Below, piece by piece: positions 34,384 to 42,403 of a stretch of 64,000 nt of DNA; positions within the stretch are counted from its first letter, which is position 1, and each line of letters begins with the position of its first letter. The DNA comes from Pseudoflavonifractor phocaeensis (GTDB lineage Bacteria > Bacillota > Clostridia > Oscillospirales > Oscillospiraceae): contig NZ_JACJLC010000007.1 of NCBI RefSeq assembly GCF_016901955.1, forward strand, positions 1-64,000, read 5' to 3'. A program made the translations under genes and the position numbers. Under the pieces are notes generated by a model. It searched no databases. It had not been told where the DNA came from and saw only the letters and a program-made list of their open reading frames with translations.

Positions 34384-34647
34384 CCCGCGCGCTCCTTTTC
34401 TGTGTGCGTGCCTCCATCCTACCACGAAGAACCCTGGCGCGCAACCCATCCAAGGGAACACAAAACCGCCCCATCCGTTTCTTTACATACATTTGACAAA
34501 GATTTGACATCCAGACGGTCGCGCCTCCGTTTCGCAGCCGCTAAACTTTACAATAGTGTTTTCTACCCTTTGAAAATTTCTGCTGTGACCCCGAAAATCC
34601 GGCGGCGTGTCCGTATCCTACTGCCGGAGGGGGATGGAGGGATGGCA

Positions 34648-35388
34648 ATGGTGCGCACAGAGCACGACATCGTTTCCCAGGTACGATCGGCCAAGACGGA
34701 CTCGGAGGCGGCGGACGCCCTCATCCGTCAGTACATGGGCTTTATCCGCTCGGAGACGGTGAAGTTTCTTCATACCGCCCCGGAAAACGGCCATGAGGAC
34801 GAACTGAGCATCGCCATGCTGGCCTTCTATGAGGCGGTGCTGGCCTATGAGAAGAGCCGGGGCGCTTTTCTGCCCTACGCCGCCCGTGCTATTAAAAACC
34901 GGCTCATCGACCACTACCGGACGGAGAAGCGCCACGGCAACGTGATCTCCCTCCACACCCCCCTGGGCGGGGAGGAGGACGGCGGCGAGCTGCTGGACAC
35001 CATCCCCGACACCGTGGACCACGCCGGGGACTATGCGGTGCGCACCGCCAGCCGGCGGGAGATCCAGGAGTTTTCCGAGAAGCTGGCCCAGTTCGGCCTG
35101 ACCTTCTCCGATGTGGCGGACAACTGCCCCCGGCAGGAGCGGACCTTCGCCGCCTGCCGCCGGGTGCTGGACTTCGCCCGGACCCAGCCGGAGCTGCTGA
35201 AACGGGTGGAGGACACGGGCAAGCTGCCCATGGGGGAGCTGTCCGCCGGCTCCGGCACCGACAGGAAGACCATGGAGCGGCACCGGAAGTACCTGGTGGC
35301 CATCCTGCTGGCCTTCACCAACGGCTATGAGATCATCCGGGGCCACCTGTGCCAGGTGGGCCCCAAGAGAGGGGGCGACGAGGCGTGA
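34648..35388 (+). CDS. sigI: RNA polymerase sigma factor SigI
   Basis: 246 residues. ATG 34648 is preferred to the ATG two codons earlier because GGAGG then lies seven bases upstream. Region 2 is visible as LIRQYMGFIRSETVKF ... DELSIAMLAFYEAVLAYEKSRGAFLPYAARAIKNRLIDHYR, and the SigI-specific C-terminal domain as LPMGELSAGSGTDRKTMERHRKYLVAILLAFTNGYE. SigI responds to heat or wall stress in Bacillus and to extracellular polysaccharide in Clostridium thermocellum, held by RsgI. The next gene is its RsgI, overlapping by four bases. Confidence 0.88.
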   Translation: MVRTEHDIVSQVRSAKTDSEAADALIRQYMGFIRSETVKFLHTAPENGHEDELSIAMLAFYEAVLAYEKSRGAFLPYAARAIKNRLIDHYRTEKRHGNVISLHTPLGGEEDGGELLDTIPDTVDHAGDYAVRTASRREIQEFSEKLAQFGLTFSDVADNCPRQERTFAACRRVLDFARTQPELLKRVEDTGKLPMGELSAGSGTDRKTMERHRKYLVAILLAFTNGYEIIRGHLCQVGPKRGGDEA

Positions 35389-36344
35389 GCTATCTGGTCA
35401 TGGAGGTGCATCCGGCCTACGCGGTGGTGCTGGACGAGGAGGGCCGCTTTTTGAAGGCCGCCAACCTGCGCTATCAGGTGGGGGACACAGTGCGGGACAT
35501 CGTGGAGCTGCGGCACCCCAGGGAAAAACGCCCCGCCCTGTGGAAGTCCCTGTCCGGCGTGGCTGGCCTGGCCGCCTGTCTGTGCTTGGTGTTCTTTGGC
35601 TACTACCAGCCAAACTTCACCCCCTACGGCGCCCTGCGCATCCAGATCAACCCGGATGTGGAGCTCACCCTCAGCCGCACCGACCGGGTGCTGGAGCTGG
35701 AGGGGCTCAATGAGGACGGCCAGAGCCTGATTGCGGGCTACGAATACAGCGGCAAGGACCGGGAGGACGTGACCGGGGAGCTGGTGGAGCGGGCCATCGA
35801 TATGGGCTACCTCTCCGGCGGGGAGACGGTGTCCATCACGGTCACCAGCGCCGACGCCGACTGGCAGGCCCGGGAGGAACAGGCGGCCCGGGAGGATCTG
35901 GAGGAGCGGTACGGGGAGACCATCGTGATCCAAATCGGCCCCGCGCCGGAGGAGGAACCGGCCACCGAGGTGGTGATCCCGGTGGCGCCGCCCAGCCCCA
36001 CGCCGTCCCCCACCTCGGACCTCACGCCGGAGCCTGTGCCGGAGCCCACGCCGGCGCCCTCCGCGCCCCCTGTCCCCTCTGCCGACCCGGGGATCACGGA
36101 CTACGATGACACGGACTACGGCCCCAACGCCGACGGGGTCACCGATTATGAGGATACGGATTACGGTCCTTACAGCGACGGCGTCACCGACTATGAACCT
36201 CCCGACGACGGCCCTTATGTGGACGGTGACACCGACTATGAGGACCGGGATGACGGCGATGACCGGGACGACGATGACGACGACTGGGACGGCGATGACG
36301 ATGATGATGGCGACGATGACGGAGAGCGGGATGACGACGATTAA
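35385..36344 (+). CDS. rsgI: Anti-sigma factor RsgI with acidic repeat tail
   Basis: 319 residues from GTG 35385, overlapping the sigI stop. The N-terminal RsgI domain (about 1-50, YLVMEVHPAYAVVLDEEG) binds SigI; one membrane helix follows (about 58-75, SGVAGLAACLCLVFFGYY). Outside is the conserved RsgI domain (ALRIQINPDVELTLSRTDRVL ... GLNEDGQSLIAGYEYSGKDR), then a Pro/Thr/Glu linker and a tail with two full DYDDTDYGPNADGVT-like units before a poly-Asp end. In other Clostridia this tail position holds a carbohydrate-binding sensor; here it is an acidic repeat shared with the next gene. Confidence 0.85.
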   Translation: MSYLVMEVHPAYAVVLDEEGRFLKAANLRYQVGDTVRDIVELRHPREKRPALWKSLSGVAGLAACLCLVFFGYYQPNFTPYGALRIQINPDVELTLSRTDRVLELEGLNEDGQSLIAGYEYSGKDREDVTGELVERAIDMGYLSGGETVSITVTSADADWQAREEQAAREDLEERYGETIVIQIGPAPEEEPATEVVIPVAPPSPTPSPTSDLTPEPVPEPTPAPSAPPVPSADPGITDYDDTDYGPNADGVTDYEDTDYGPYSDGVTDYEPPDDGPYVDGDTDYEDRDDGDDRDDDDDDWDGDDDDDGDDDGERDDDD

Positions 36345-36517
36345 CGCAGAAAAATTTCCGCCGCGGCCCCGGTTTTGGAGACCGGCCGCCGTATCCTCCC
36401 TGTGTCAGCCGAAGAAGAGGAAAAAAGTTTTTCCCAGGCCCCGGTTTTTCGGCAGCGGCTCCGTAATCTAAAAGCAGAACACACAAACCAAACACCCTTT
36501 TCAAGGAGATGAATGAA

Positions 36518-37768
36518 ATGAAACAGAACATCCGCACCAAATGGTTTGCCCTGACCCTGACCGCCGCCCTGGCCCTGACCACTCTGACCGCCTGCGGGAA
36601 CGGCGCCGGCACGGCGTCCCTCCCCGAGACCCCCGGCACCAGCGCCCCCCTCCTGGAAGAGAGCGGCGGCGTGGCCGGCACCGTCCTGCTGAGCGTGAAC
36701 CCGGAGATCGAGATGGACTATGACGATCTGGGCAACGTGGTGGCCCTCACCGGCCGCAACCAGGAGGCCCAGACCCTGCTGGCCTCCTACACCGGCTATG
36801 AGGGCCGGCCCTGTACCCAGGTGGTGGGAGAGCTGGTGGACGAGATCAATGCCCTGGGCTACTTCGACGCCACCGTGGGCGGCCACGAGAAGAACATCAT
36901 CCTGAAGCTGGAGCGGGGCTCCGTCTACCCCAATGACCAGTTCCTGAACGAACTGGCCGAGGCGGTCCGGCTGGTGGTGGAGACCGACCAGATCGGCTCC
37001 CAGGCCGTGACCCTGGACCAAGACGACTACGACGACGCCTACGGGGACAAGGGGTACATCAACGCCTCCGCCGCTCAGAGCATCCTCTCCACCCAGCTGG
37101 GCCGGGACGATCTGCAGTTTGTGGAGAAGGAGTACGACCTGGACGACGGGGAGTACGAGGTGGAATTCGTCCTGGACGGCGTGGAGTACGAGTATGAGGT
37201 GAACGCCTACACCGGCAAGGTCACCGAGATGGACGCGGAGTTCCAGGACTATGACGACACCGACTATGGCCCGGGCAGCGACGGGATCACCGATTACGGC
37301 GTGACTGACTACGACGACACCGACTACGGCCCCAATGCCGACGGGATCACCGACTATGACGACACGGACTATGGCCCCAACAATGATGGAATCACCGATT
37401 ACGACGACACCGACTACGGTCCCAACGCCGACGGCATCACCGATTACGACGACACGGACTACGGCCCCAATGCCGACGGCATCACCGATTACGACGACAC
37501 GGACTACGGCCCCAACGCCGACGGCATCACCGATTACGACGACACCGGCTACGGCCCCAACGCGGACGGGATCACCGATTACGACGACACCGACTACGGC
37601 CCCAATGCCGATGGCATCACCGACTACGACGACTGGGGCGATGACGACGACTGGTACGGCGACCCCACCGGCGAGGACCACTGGGACGACGATGACGACG
37701 GCTGGGACGACACGGACTACGACGACCGGGACGACGATGACGACTGGGACGACGATTGGGACGACTGA
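36518..37768 (+). CDS. Asp/Tyr-repeat lipoprotein with RsgI-like and PepSY-like domains
   Basis: 416 residues from ATG 36518, nine bases after CAAGGAG. A lipoprotein signal ends ALTTLTAC (Cys ~25). Residues ~45-160 resemble the outer RsgI domain (VLLSVNPEIEMDYDDLGNVV ... LASYTGYEGRPCTQVVGELV). A PepSY-like unit follows (INASAAQSILSTQL ... EYEVEFVLDGVEYEYEVNAY). The rest is eight 15-residue repeats, consensus DYDDTDYGPNADGIT, and an Asp/Trp tail. The repeat spacing of acids could bind Ca or present phospho-acceptor Thr/Tyr. It is followed by VTC, DUF4956 and CotH genes and is a candidate substrate of CotH. Confidence 0.75.
   Translation: MKQNIRTKWFALTLTAALALTTLTACGNGAGTASLPETPGTSAPLLEESGGVAGTVLLSVNPEIEMDYDDLGNVVALTGRNQEAQTLLASYTGYEGRPCTQVVGELVDEINALGYFDATVGGHEKNIILKLERGSVYPNDQFLNELAEAVRLVVETDQIGSQAVTLDQDDYDDAYGDKGYINASAAQSILSTQLGRDDLQFVEKEYDLDDGEYEVEFVLDGVEYEYEVNAYTGKVTEMDAEFQDYDDTDYGPGSDGITDYGVTDYDDTDYGPNADGITDYDDTDYGPNNDGITDYDDTDYGPNADGITDYDDTDYGPNADGITDYDDTDYGPNADGITDYDDTGYGPNADGITDYDDTDYGPNADGITDYDDWGDDDDWYGDPTGEDHWDDDDDGWDDTDYDDRDDDDDWDDDWDD
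37247..37632 (+). repeat. In-gene tandem repeat, 45-bp unit, eight copies
   Basis: The unit encodes DYDDTDYGPNADGIT with small changes (GS, NN, TG variants) and one 15-bp insertion, DYGVT, after the first copy. Two or more related units lie in rsgI at about 36098-36190. Codon third positions vary between copies, so the protein sequence, more than the DNA, is being kept. Confidence 0.9.
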
Positions 37769-38447
37769 GCCCCTCCGCCTGCGCCACGAGGTCAAGCACC
37801 AGATCTCTCCCCAGGAGGATCTGGTGCTCGCCTCCAGGCTGGGGAAGCTCTTTCCCCGGGACGGCCACGCCGGGCCGGACGGCTCCTACCGGGTGACCAG
37901 CCTGTATTTCGACACCCCCTACGATACCGCCCTCCGGGAGAAGCTGGACGGGGTGGACCGGCGGGAGAAGTTCCGCCTGCGGTACTACGGGGAGCGCCCG
38001 GATTTTCTCAAGCTGGAGAAAAAATTTAAGGTGAACGGCCTGTGCGGCAAGCGGTCCGCCCGCCTGACCTGGTCGGAGGCGGAGCGGCTGCTCTCCGGGG
38101 AGGACGCCTTCCTTCTGGAGCGGGGGGAGCCCCTGCTGTCGGAGCTGTACCACAAGCTCCGGGGGACGCTGCTGCGGCCCAGGACGGTGGTGTGCTATGA
38201 CCGGGAGGCATTCCTGTACGCCCCCGGAAACGTCCGGGTGACCCTGGACCGGGACCTGCGCACCTGCGGGGACAGCGCCGGCTTCCTGTCCCCAGGAGCC
38301 TTTCCCCTCAGGCCCCTGGAGGGGGTGACGGTACTGGAGGTCAAGTACGATGCCTTTCTCCCCGACCTGGTGCGGCTGGCCGTCCAGACGCCGGGCCGCC
38401 GGGCGGGGGCCTGTTCCAAATACGCCCTGTGCCGGCGGTTTGACTGA
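37737..38447 (+). CDS. VTC-domain polyphosphate polymerase-like protein
   Basis: 236 residues from ATG 37737, which lies inside the end of the repeat gene (32-bp overlap); no later ATG precedes the conserved core. The tunnel-fold motifs of VTC domains are present: LRLRHEVKHQIS, VTSLYFDTP, REKFRLRYYGE, LKLEKKFKVNG, then VVCYDREAFLY, RVTLDRDLRT and VLEVKYD. VTC proteins make polyphosphate from ATP in yeast; bacterial members are less studied. Bacterial VTC genes commonly stand with DUF4956 and CotH genes, as here. The first ten residues (Thr/Gly) are a by-product of the overlap. Confidence 0.85.
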   Translation: MTTGTTIGTTEPLRLRHEVKHQISPQEDLVLASRLGKLFPRDGHAGPDGSYRVTSLYFDTPYDTALREKLDGVDRREKFRLRYYGERPDFLKLEKKFKVNGLCGKRSARLTWSEAERLLSGEDAFLLERGEPLLSELYHKLRGTLLRPRTVVCYDREAFLYAPGNVRVTLDRDLRTCGDSAGFLSPGAFPLRPLEGVTVLEVKYDAFLPDLVRLAVQTPGRRAGACSKYALCRRFD

Positions 38448-38473
38448 GAACGAAGAAAAGAGGTGTGGCTGCC

Positions 38474-39154
38474 ATGCCCACGTTCACCTTTCAGGACATC
38501 TTCAAATCCAGCTTTCTGGAGCGGCTGGACGCGGTCTCCCTGCCGGACGCCGCCATCGCCCTGGCGCTGGCCTTCTGCCTGGGCCTGTTCATCTTCCTGG
38601 CCTATAAAAAATGCTACGCCGGGGTCATGTACGCCCCCAGCTTCGGGGTGACCCTCATCGCCCTCACCCTCATCACAACCCTGCTGATCCTGGCGGTGAC
38701 CAGCAACATCGTCCTCTCCCTGGGCATGGTGGGCGCCCTGTCCATCGTCCGCTTCCGTACCGCCATCAAGGAGCCCATGGATATCGCCTTCCTGTTCTGG
38801 GCCATCGCGGCGGGCATCGTGCTGGCGGCGGGGCTGATCCCCCTGGCGGTGGTGGGCAGCCTATTTGTGGGGGTGGTGCTGCTGGTGTTCTCCCGGCAGA
38901 AGAACGGGGAGTCCCCCTACATCCTGGTGGTTCACTGCGCCGACCAGGATGTGGAGGGGCAGGTGCGCGCCCTGGTGGAGGCCCGGGTGCGGCGGCTGAA
39001 TCTGAAGAGCAAGAGCGTGGCCCCGGGCCAGATCGAGCTGAACTACGAGGTGCGCCTGCGGGATGCCGACACGGAGTTCGTCAATGAGCTGGGGGCCATG
39101 GAGGGCGTGGGGAACGTGGTGCTGGTCTCCTACAACGGGGACTACATGGGGTGA
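38474..39154 (+). CDS. DUF4956 membrane protein
   Basis: 226 residues with GAGGTG before ATG 38474. Four membrane helices are evident between about 25 and 140 (AALAFCLGLFIFLAYKK-like, LIALTLITTLLILAV, IVLSLGMVGALSIVRFR, IAFLFWAIAAGIVLAAGL), with the family motif GALSIVRFRTAIKEP. A soluble C-terminal domain (ILVVHCADQDVEGQVRALVE) follows. The family is the constant partner of VTC and CotH; a role in moving polyphosphate or donor across the membrane has been suggested by context only. Confidence 0.85.
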   Translation: MPTFTFQDIFKSSFLERLDAVSLPDAAIALALAFCLGLFIFLAYKKCYAGVMYAPSFGVTLIALTLITTLLILAVTSNIVLSLGMVGALSIVRFRTAIKEPMDIAFLFWAIAAGIVLAAGLIPLAVVGSLFVGVVLLVFSRQKNGESPYILVVHCADQDVEGQVRALVEARVRRLNLKSKSVAPGQIELNYEVRLRDADTEFVNELGAMEGVGNVVLVSYNGDYMG

Positions 39155-39158
39155 GGCC

Positions 39159-40601
39159 ATGATCCGCCACCGGCATATCGATCTTATCTGCGGCGGGGCC
39201 ATCCTATTGGCCCTGGTCCTCACCGGTCTGCTCTGCTTCGGGGAGGCTCTGGGCCTCCGGCCCGCCAGCGCCGCGCCCGGGTACGCCTCCCGCCTCTTTG
39301 ACGATGGCCGGGTCCACACCGTGGACCTGCGGGTGGAGGACTGGGCGGCTTTCCTCGAAAACGCCCCGGCGGAGGAGTATATCCCCTGCACCGCGGTCAT
39401 CGACGGGGAGGAGTTTTACCAGGTGGGCCTGCGGGCCAAGGGGAACAACTCCCTCCGGCTGACGGAGGAGTACGGCCTGTCCCGGTACAGTCTGAAGCTG
39501 GAATTCGACCACTATGTGGACGGGGGCAACTACCATGGCCTGGACAAGTTCTCCCTGGACGCCTCCTTTCAGGACAACAGTTATCTCAAAACGTACCTGG
39601 TCTACGACATGATGGACTATATGGAGGTACCGGTGCCCTTGTGTAGCTACGCCTGGGTGACGGTGAACGGTCAGCCTTGGGGGCTGTTTCTGGCCATCGA
39701 GGAGCCGGAGGAGGCCTTTGCCCGGCGGAATTTCGGCCCGGATCACGGAGCGCTCTATAAGCCGGACTACCGCTCCCTGAACGCGGAGAACGCCGACGTG
39801 GCCCTGCGGTACATTGGCGATGACCCAGACCGCTACCCCAACATCTTTGACAACGCCAAGTTTGACACGGACGGGGCGGACCGGGAGCGGCTGATCCAGG
39901 CCCTGCGGGTGCTGTCTACCGGCGAAAATCTGGAGACGGCGGTCAACGTGAACGAGGTGCTGCGATACTTTACAGTGCAGGTCTTTGTGATGAACTGGGA
40001 CAGTTACCTGGGCCATACCGGCCACAACTACTTCCTCTACGAGGAGGACGGGGTACTCTCCATCCTGCCCTGGGATTACAACTTAGCCTTCGGCACCTAT
40101 GCCCTGGGCATGACCAATCCCGTCCGGGACCCTGACGTGCTGATCAACTGGCCGGTGAACACCCCCGCCCGGGGGGAGGTCATGCTGGAGCGGCCTCTGT
40201 ATCACAATCTGATGAAAAACAGAGACTATTTTGCCCGGTACCACGCCTATTTCGGCCAACTGCTCTCGGAGTATTTCGAGAGCGGCCGGTATGAGGCAGT
40301 CATCCGGCAGGCACGGGTCATGATCGTTCCCTATGTGGAGGTCGATCCCACCGCCTTCTGCTCCTATGAGGATCATCTGCTGGCGGTGGACACGCTGCTG
40401 GAGGTGTGCCGCCTGCGCTCTGAGAGCATTCGGGGGCAACTGGAGGGGAACTACCCCATCACCCTGGCCCAGCAGGAGTCGAATCCGGGGGCGGGGGTGG
40501 ACGCCTCCCATGTGGATCTGCGGGCGCTGGGGGATTTCGACGACCTGGAGGCTGCGAAGGAGCGGCAGAATGAGGCCGCGGCAATTGCGGGGGTGGAATA
40601 A
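39159..40601 (+). CDS. CotH-family atypical kinase, membrane-anchored
   Basis: 480 residues from ATG 39159. One N-terminal membrane helix (about 9-30) places the rest outside. CotH-kinase features: VDLRVEDWAAFLENAPAEEY, VGLRAKGNNSLRL, YSLKLEFD, HGLDKFSLDASFQDNSYLKT, WGLFLAIEEPEE, and the metal-binding end NYFLYEED ... LSILPWDYNLAFG. CotH of Bacillus phosphorylates the spore-coat protein CotB; extracellular CotH proteins of other bacteria have unknown targets. It closes the SigI cluster, four bases after DUF4956, and could phosphorylate the repeat lipoprotein or the RsgI tail. Confidence 0.85.
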   Translation: MIRHRHIDLICGGAILLALVLTGLLCFGEALGLRPASAAPGYASRLFDDGRVHTVDLRVEDWAAFLENAPAEEYIPCTAVIDGEEFYQVGLRAKGNNSLRLTEEYGLSRYSLKLEFDHYVDGGNYHGLDKFSLDASFQDNSYLKTYLVYDMMDYMEVPVPLCSYAWVTVNGQPWGLFLAIEEPEEAFARRNFGPDHGALYKPDYRSLNAENADVALRYIGDDPDRYPNIFDNAKFDTDGADRERLIQALRVLSTGENLETAVNVNEVLRYFTVQVFVMNWDSYLGHTGHNYFLYEEDGVLSILPWDYNLAFGTYALGMTNPVRDPDVLINWPVNTPARGEVMLERPLYHNLMKNRDYFARYHAYFGQLLSEYFESGRYEAVIRQARVMIVPYVEVDPTAFCSYEDHLLAVDTLLEVCRLRSESIRGQLEGNYPITLAQQESNPGAGVDASHVDLRALGDFDDLEAAKERQNEAAAIAGVE

Positions 40602-40895
40602 GAGGGTAGCTCATATTGTTTACTGTCCCGTAAATTTTGAGCTGCCTCCGGCATAAATGGATTACGTTATTTCCCTCCAAAAATTACAACGCAGACGGGC
40701 AGAAAATGCCTCCCCACTTTGTCGGCGGACGTGCCGCCGGCAAAAGAGGGGAGGCGCTTTTGACCACATTTTCAGCCACAGCGCGATGTGGAGTATACGG
40801 AAACAGGATGCTCAAAAAGTGGCGGAAAGCAAGCAGATCGGAGTGTATATCGCTATAAAGTACGAAAAATAGTTAGAAAAAAGTTCCAAAGCCGC
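40602..40895. other. Gene-less gap between cotH and att scar 3
   Basis: It contains the cotH terminator (40708-40760) and AT-richer DNA next to the att scar. I see no supported gene. Confidence 0.5.
40708..40760 (+). terminator. Terminator of the SigI-CotH cluster
   Basis: GCCTCCCC and GGGGAGGC enclose an inner GGCGG/CCGCC stem and are followed by GCTTTT. Confidence 0.7.
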
Positions 40896-40940
40896 TTGGT
40901 AAGGATGAGGTCTCCGGTTCAAATCCGGATAGCAGCTCCA
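40896..40940 (+). other. att scar 3: 3' fragment of tRNA-Thr(GGT), likely the host original
   Basis: Identical over 45 bp to scar 1, from anticodon loop to CCA. It is the fragment furthest from the presumed intact tRNA and lies 0.4 kb from tRNA-Val, so it may be the original end of the host tRNA-Thr gene, displaced by the first integration. Confidence 0.8.
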
Positions 40941-40942
40941 AA

Positions 40943-40977
40943 AAGCCTTGAAAACTTTGGTTTTCAAGGCTTTTTTG
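40943..40977 (+). terminator. Hairpin terminator after att scar 3
   Basis: AAGCCTTGAAAAC pairs with GTTTTCAAGGCTT around TTTG and is followed by TTTT; probably the original terminator of tRNA-Thr. Confidence 0.85.
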
Positions 40978-41294
40978 TTGCAATTTTTGATTTTACCGTG
41001 ACCCACGATAAGGGACAATAAGGGACCTGTTGACACTACCCTCTAACTTATAAATTGATTTGGTAGTTTCCTTGGCTAAATAAAACCGCCCGGCCGCTTC
41101 AAAACCAACAAACCGGCGCACTGTTTTTTGTATATCATTTTTTCGGATTTCTGCGCCCCGGATGTGTTCAAATAGGGCGCTGATCCCTATCGGAGCTCGG
41201 AAACTGAGGCAATTCAGGGGCAGGCCCTTCCGACGCCCCAGAATACCGCGAAAATATCTTTTTTTCAAAACGTAAATTTCTTAAAAATAAAAAA
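40978..41294. other. Gene-less stretch between att scar 3 and tRNA-Val
   Basis: GTGACCCAC near 41000, also found beside att scar 2, and AAGGGAC twice may be integrase arm sites. A 91-codon minus frame at 40993-41268 lacks a ribosome site and any motif, so it is not called. Confidence 0.4.
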
Positions 41295-41349
41295 GCCACA
41301 CCCTCTGATACTCTAAGCGTTCCGCCTAAAATATCCAGATTGGTGTGGC
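41295..41349 (-). terminator. Terminator of tRNA-Val
   Basis: Read leftwards, GCCACACC pairs with GGTGTGGC across a 39-nt loop and is followed by a T run (41294-41285). It lies 5 bp past the tRNA 3' end. Confidence 0.75.
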
Positions 41350-41353
41350 TTTA

Positions 41354-41429
41354 TGGTGGACGATACAGGACTTGAACCTGTGACCTCCCGCACGTCAAGC
41401 GGATGCTCTACCAGCTGAGCTAATCGTCC
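41354..41429 (-). tRNA. tRNA-Val (anticodon GAC), CCA encoded
   Basis: A 76-nt cloverleaf: acceptor GGACGAT/ATCGTCC, D-arm GCTC..GAGC, anticodon stem TCCGC/GCGGG with loop TTGACGT, T-arm ACAGG-TTCAAGT-CCTGT, discriminator A and encoded CCA. The loop gives anticodon GAC, reading Val codons GUC and GUU. Confidence 0.95.
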
Positions 41430-41598
41430 GAACAGCATGGACTATTATAGCGAAAAGCGGGGAGGTTGTCAAGCGATTTTTGAAATTTCCCTTTTCATCC
41501 CTGGGAGGGGCTGGTATACTGGAGGACATGGGGCGATGCGCCTTCCCCCAGACGGGCGGCAGGCGAAATATGATTCTTATTTTAAGGAGGGGAGACCC

Positions 41599-42321
41599 AT
41601 GGCGGGACGTGTGGTGCTCATTACCGGTGGCAGCCGGGGTATTGGGGCGGCGGCCGCCCGGCGGTTTGCCGCCGGAGGGGACAAGGTGGTGGTCAACTAC
41701 TGCCGCTCCCGGGAACAGGCGGAGGCCCTGGCGGCGGAGCTGGGGGGCATGGCGGTACAGGCCGATGTGTCCGACCCCGCTCAAGTGGGGAAAATGGTTG
41801 ACAATGTGTTGGAGAAATTTTGTCAACTTGACATTCTGATATGTAACGCCGGCATTGCCCAGCAGAAATTGTTCGGCGATCTGACCGATGAGGACTGGCG
41901 GCGGATGTTCGCCGTCAACGTGGACGGGATGTTTTATACCATCCGGGCGGCCCTGCCTCACTTCATCCACAGGAAGGCGGGGAAGATCCTGACCCTGTCC
42001 TCCATGTGGGGACAGGTTGGAGGGTCCTGCGAGGTTGCCTATTCCGCCTCAAAGTCCGCTGTCATAGGGCTTACAAAGGCACTGGCCAAGGAATTGGGTC
42101 CCTCGGGGATCACGGTAAACTGTGTGTCACCTGGGGTCATTGATACCGAAATGAACGCCAATCTGACGGCGGAGGACCTGGCCGCCCTGGCCGAGGAGAC
42201 TCCCCTGGGCCGGACCGGTAGGCCGGAGGAGGTGGCGGAGGCCCTGTGGTATCTGGCTTCTCCGGGGGCAAATTTTATTACCGGGCAGATTTTGGCCCCC
42301 AACGGCGGACTTATCATCTGA
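41599..42321 (+). CDS. SDR-family 3-oxoacyl-ACP reductase-like protein
   Basis: 240 residues from ATG 41599, with AAGGAGGGG upstream. The short-chain dehydrogenase features are complete: ITGGSRGIGAAAARRF cofactor loop, ICNAGIAQ, catalytic Ser in TLSSMWGQVGG, YSASK with catalytic Tyr and Lys, and VSPGVIDTEMN. It is FabG-like, reducing 3-oxoacyl-ACP with NADPH, but it is not in a fab cluster, so another ketone substrate is possible. It is monocistronic, ending before the hairpin at 42361-42390. Confidence 0.85.
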   Translation: MAGRVVLITGGSRGIGAAAARRFAAGGDKVVVNYCRSREQAEALAAELGGMAVQADVSDPAQVGKMVDNVLEKFCQLDILICNAGIAQQKLFGDLTDEDWRRMFAVNVDGMFYTIRAALPHFIHRKAGKILTLSSMWGQVGGSCEVAYSASKSAVIGLTKALAKELGPSGITVNCVSPGVIDTEMNANLTAEDLAALAEETPLGRTGRPEEVAEALWYLASPGANFITGQILAPNGGLII

Positions 42322-42360
42322 AATTGTTTTTTAGCGTTCATAAAATGTTCATAATATACA

Positions 42361-42390
42361 CAACAGCCCCCTGGAAACAGGGGGCCGTTG
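42361..42390 (+). terminator. Hairpin after the FabG-like gene
   Basis: CAACAGCCCCCTG pairs with CAGGGGGCCGTTG (one mismatch) around loop GAAA. There is no T run, so termination is likely but not certain. Confidence 0.5.
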
Positions 42391-42403
42391 TACAGATTGC
42401 AGG

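Noticed and set aside
34500-34640. SigI-dependent promoter upstream of sigI (ACCCC and CGAA present near 34590)
   Set aside because: The two boxes touch each other and lack the expected spacer, so no promoter could be assigned.
37247-37632. Regular 45-bp repeats resembling a CRISPR array
   Set aside because: There are no spacers; the units are head to tail and encode a peptide repeat in frame. No cas genes are present.
36341-37795. 484-codon minus frame rich in Val/Ile opposite the repeat lipoprotein
   Set aside because: Its GVVVIGD-like repeats are only the complement of the GAC-rich repeats; the plus frame has a ribosome site, signal peptide and domains.
40993-41268. 91-codon minus frame between att scar 3 and tRNA-Val
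   Set aside because: No ribosome site, no recognisable motif and mixed composition; a remnant is possible but cannot be supported.
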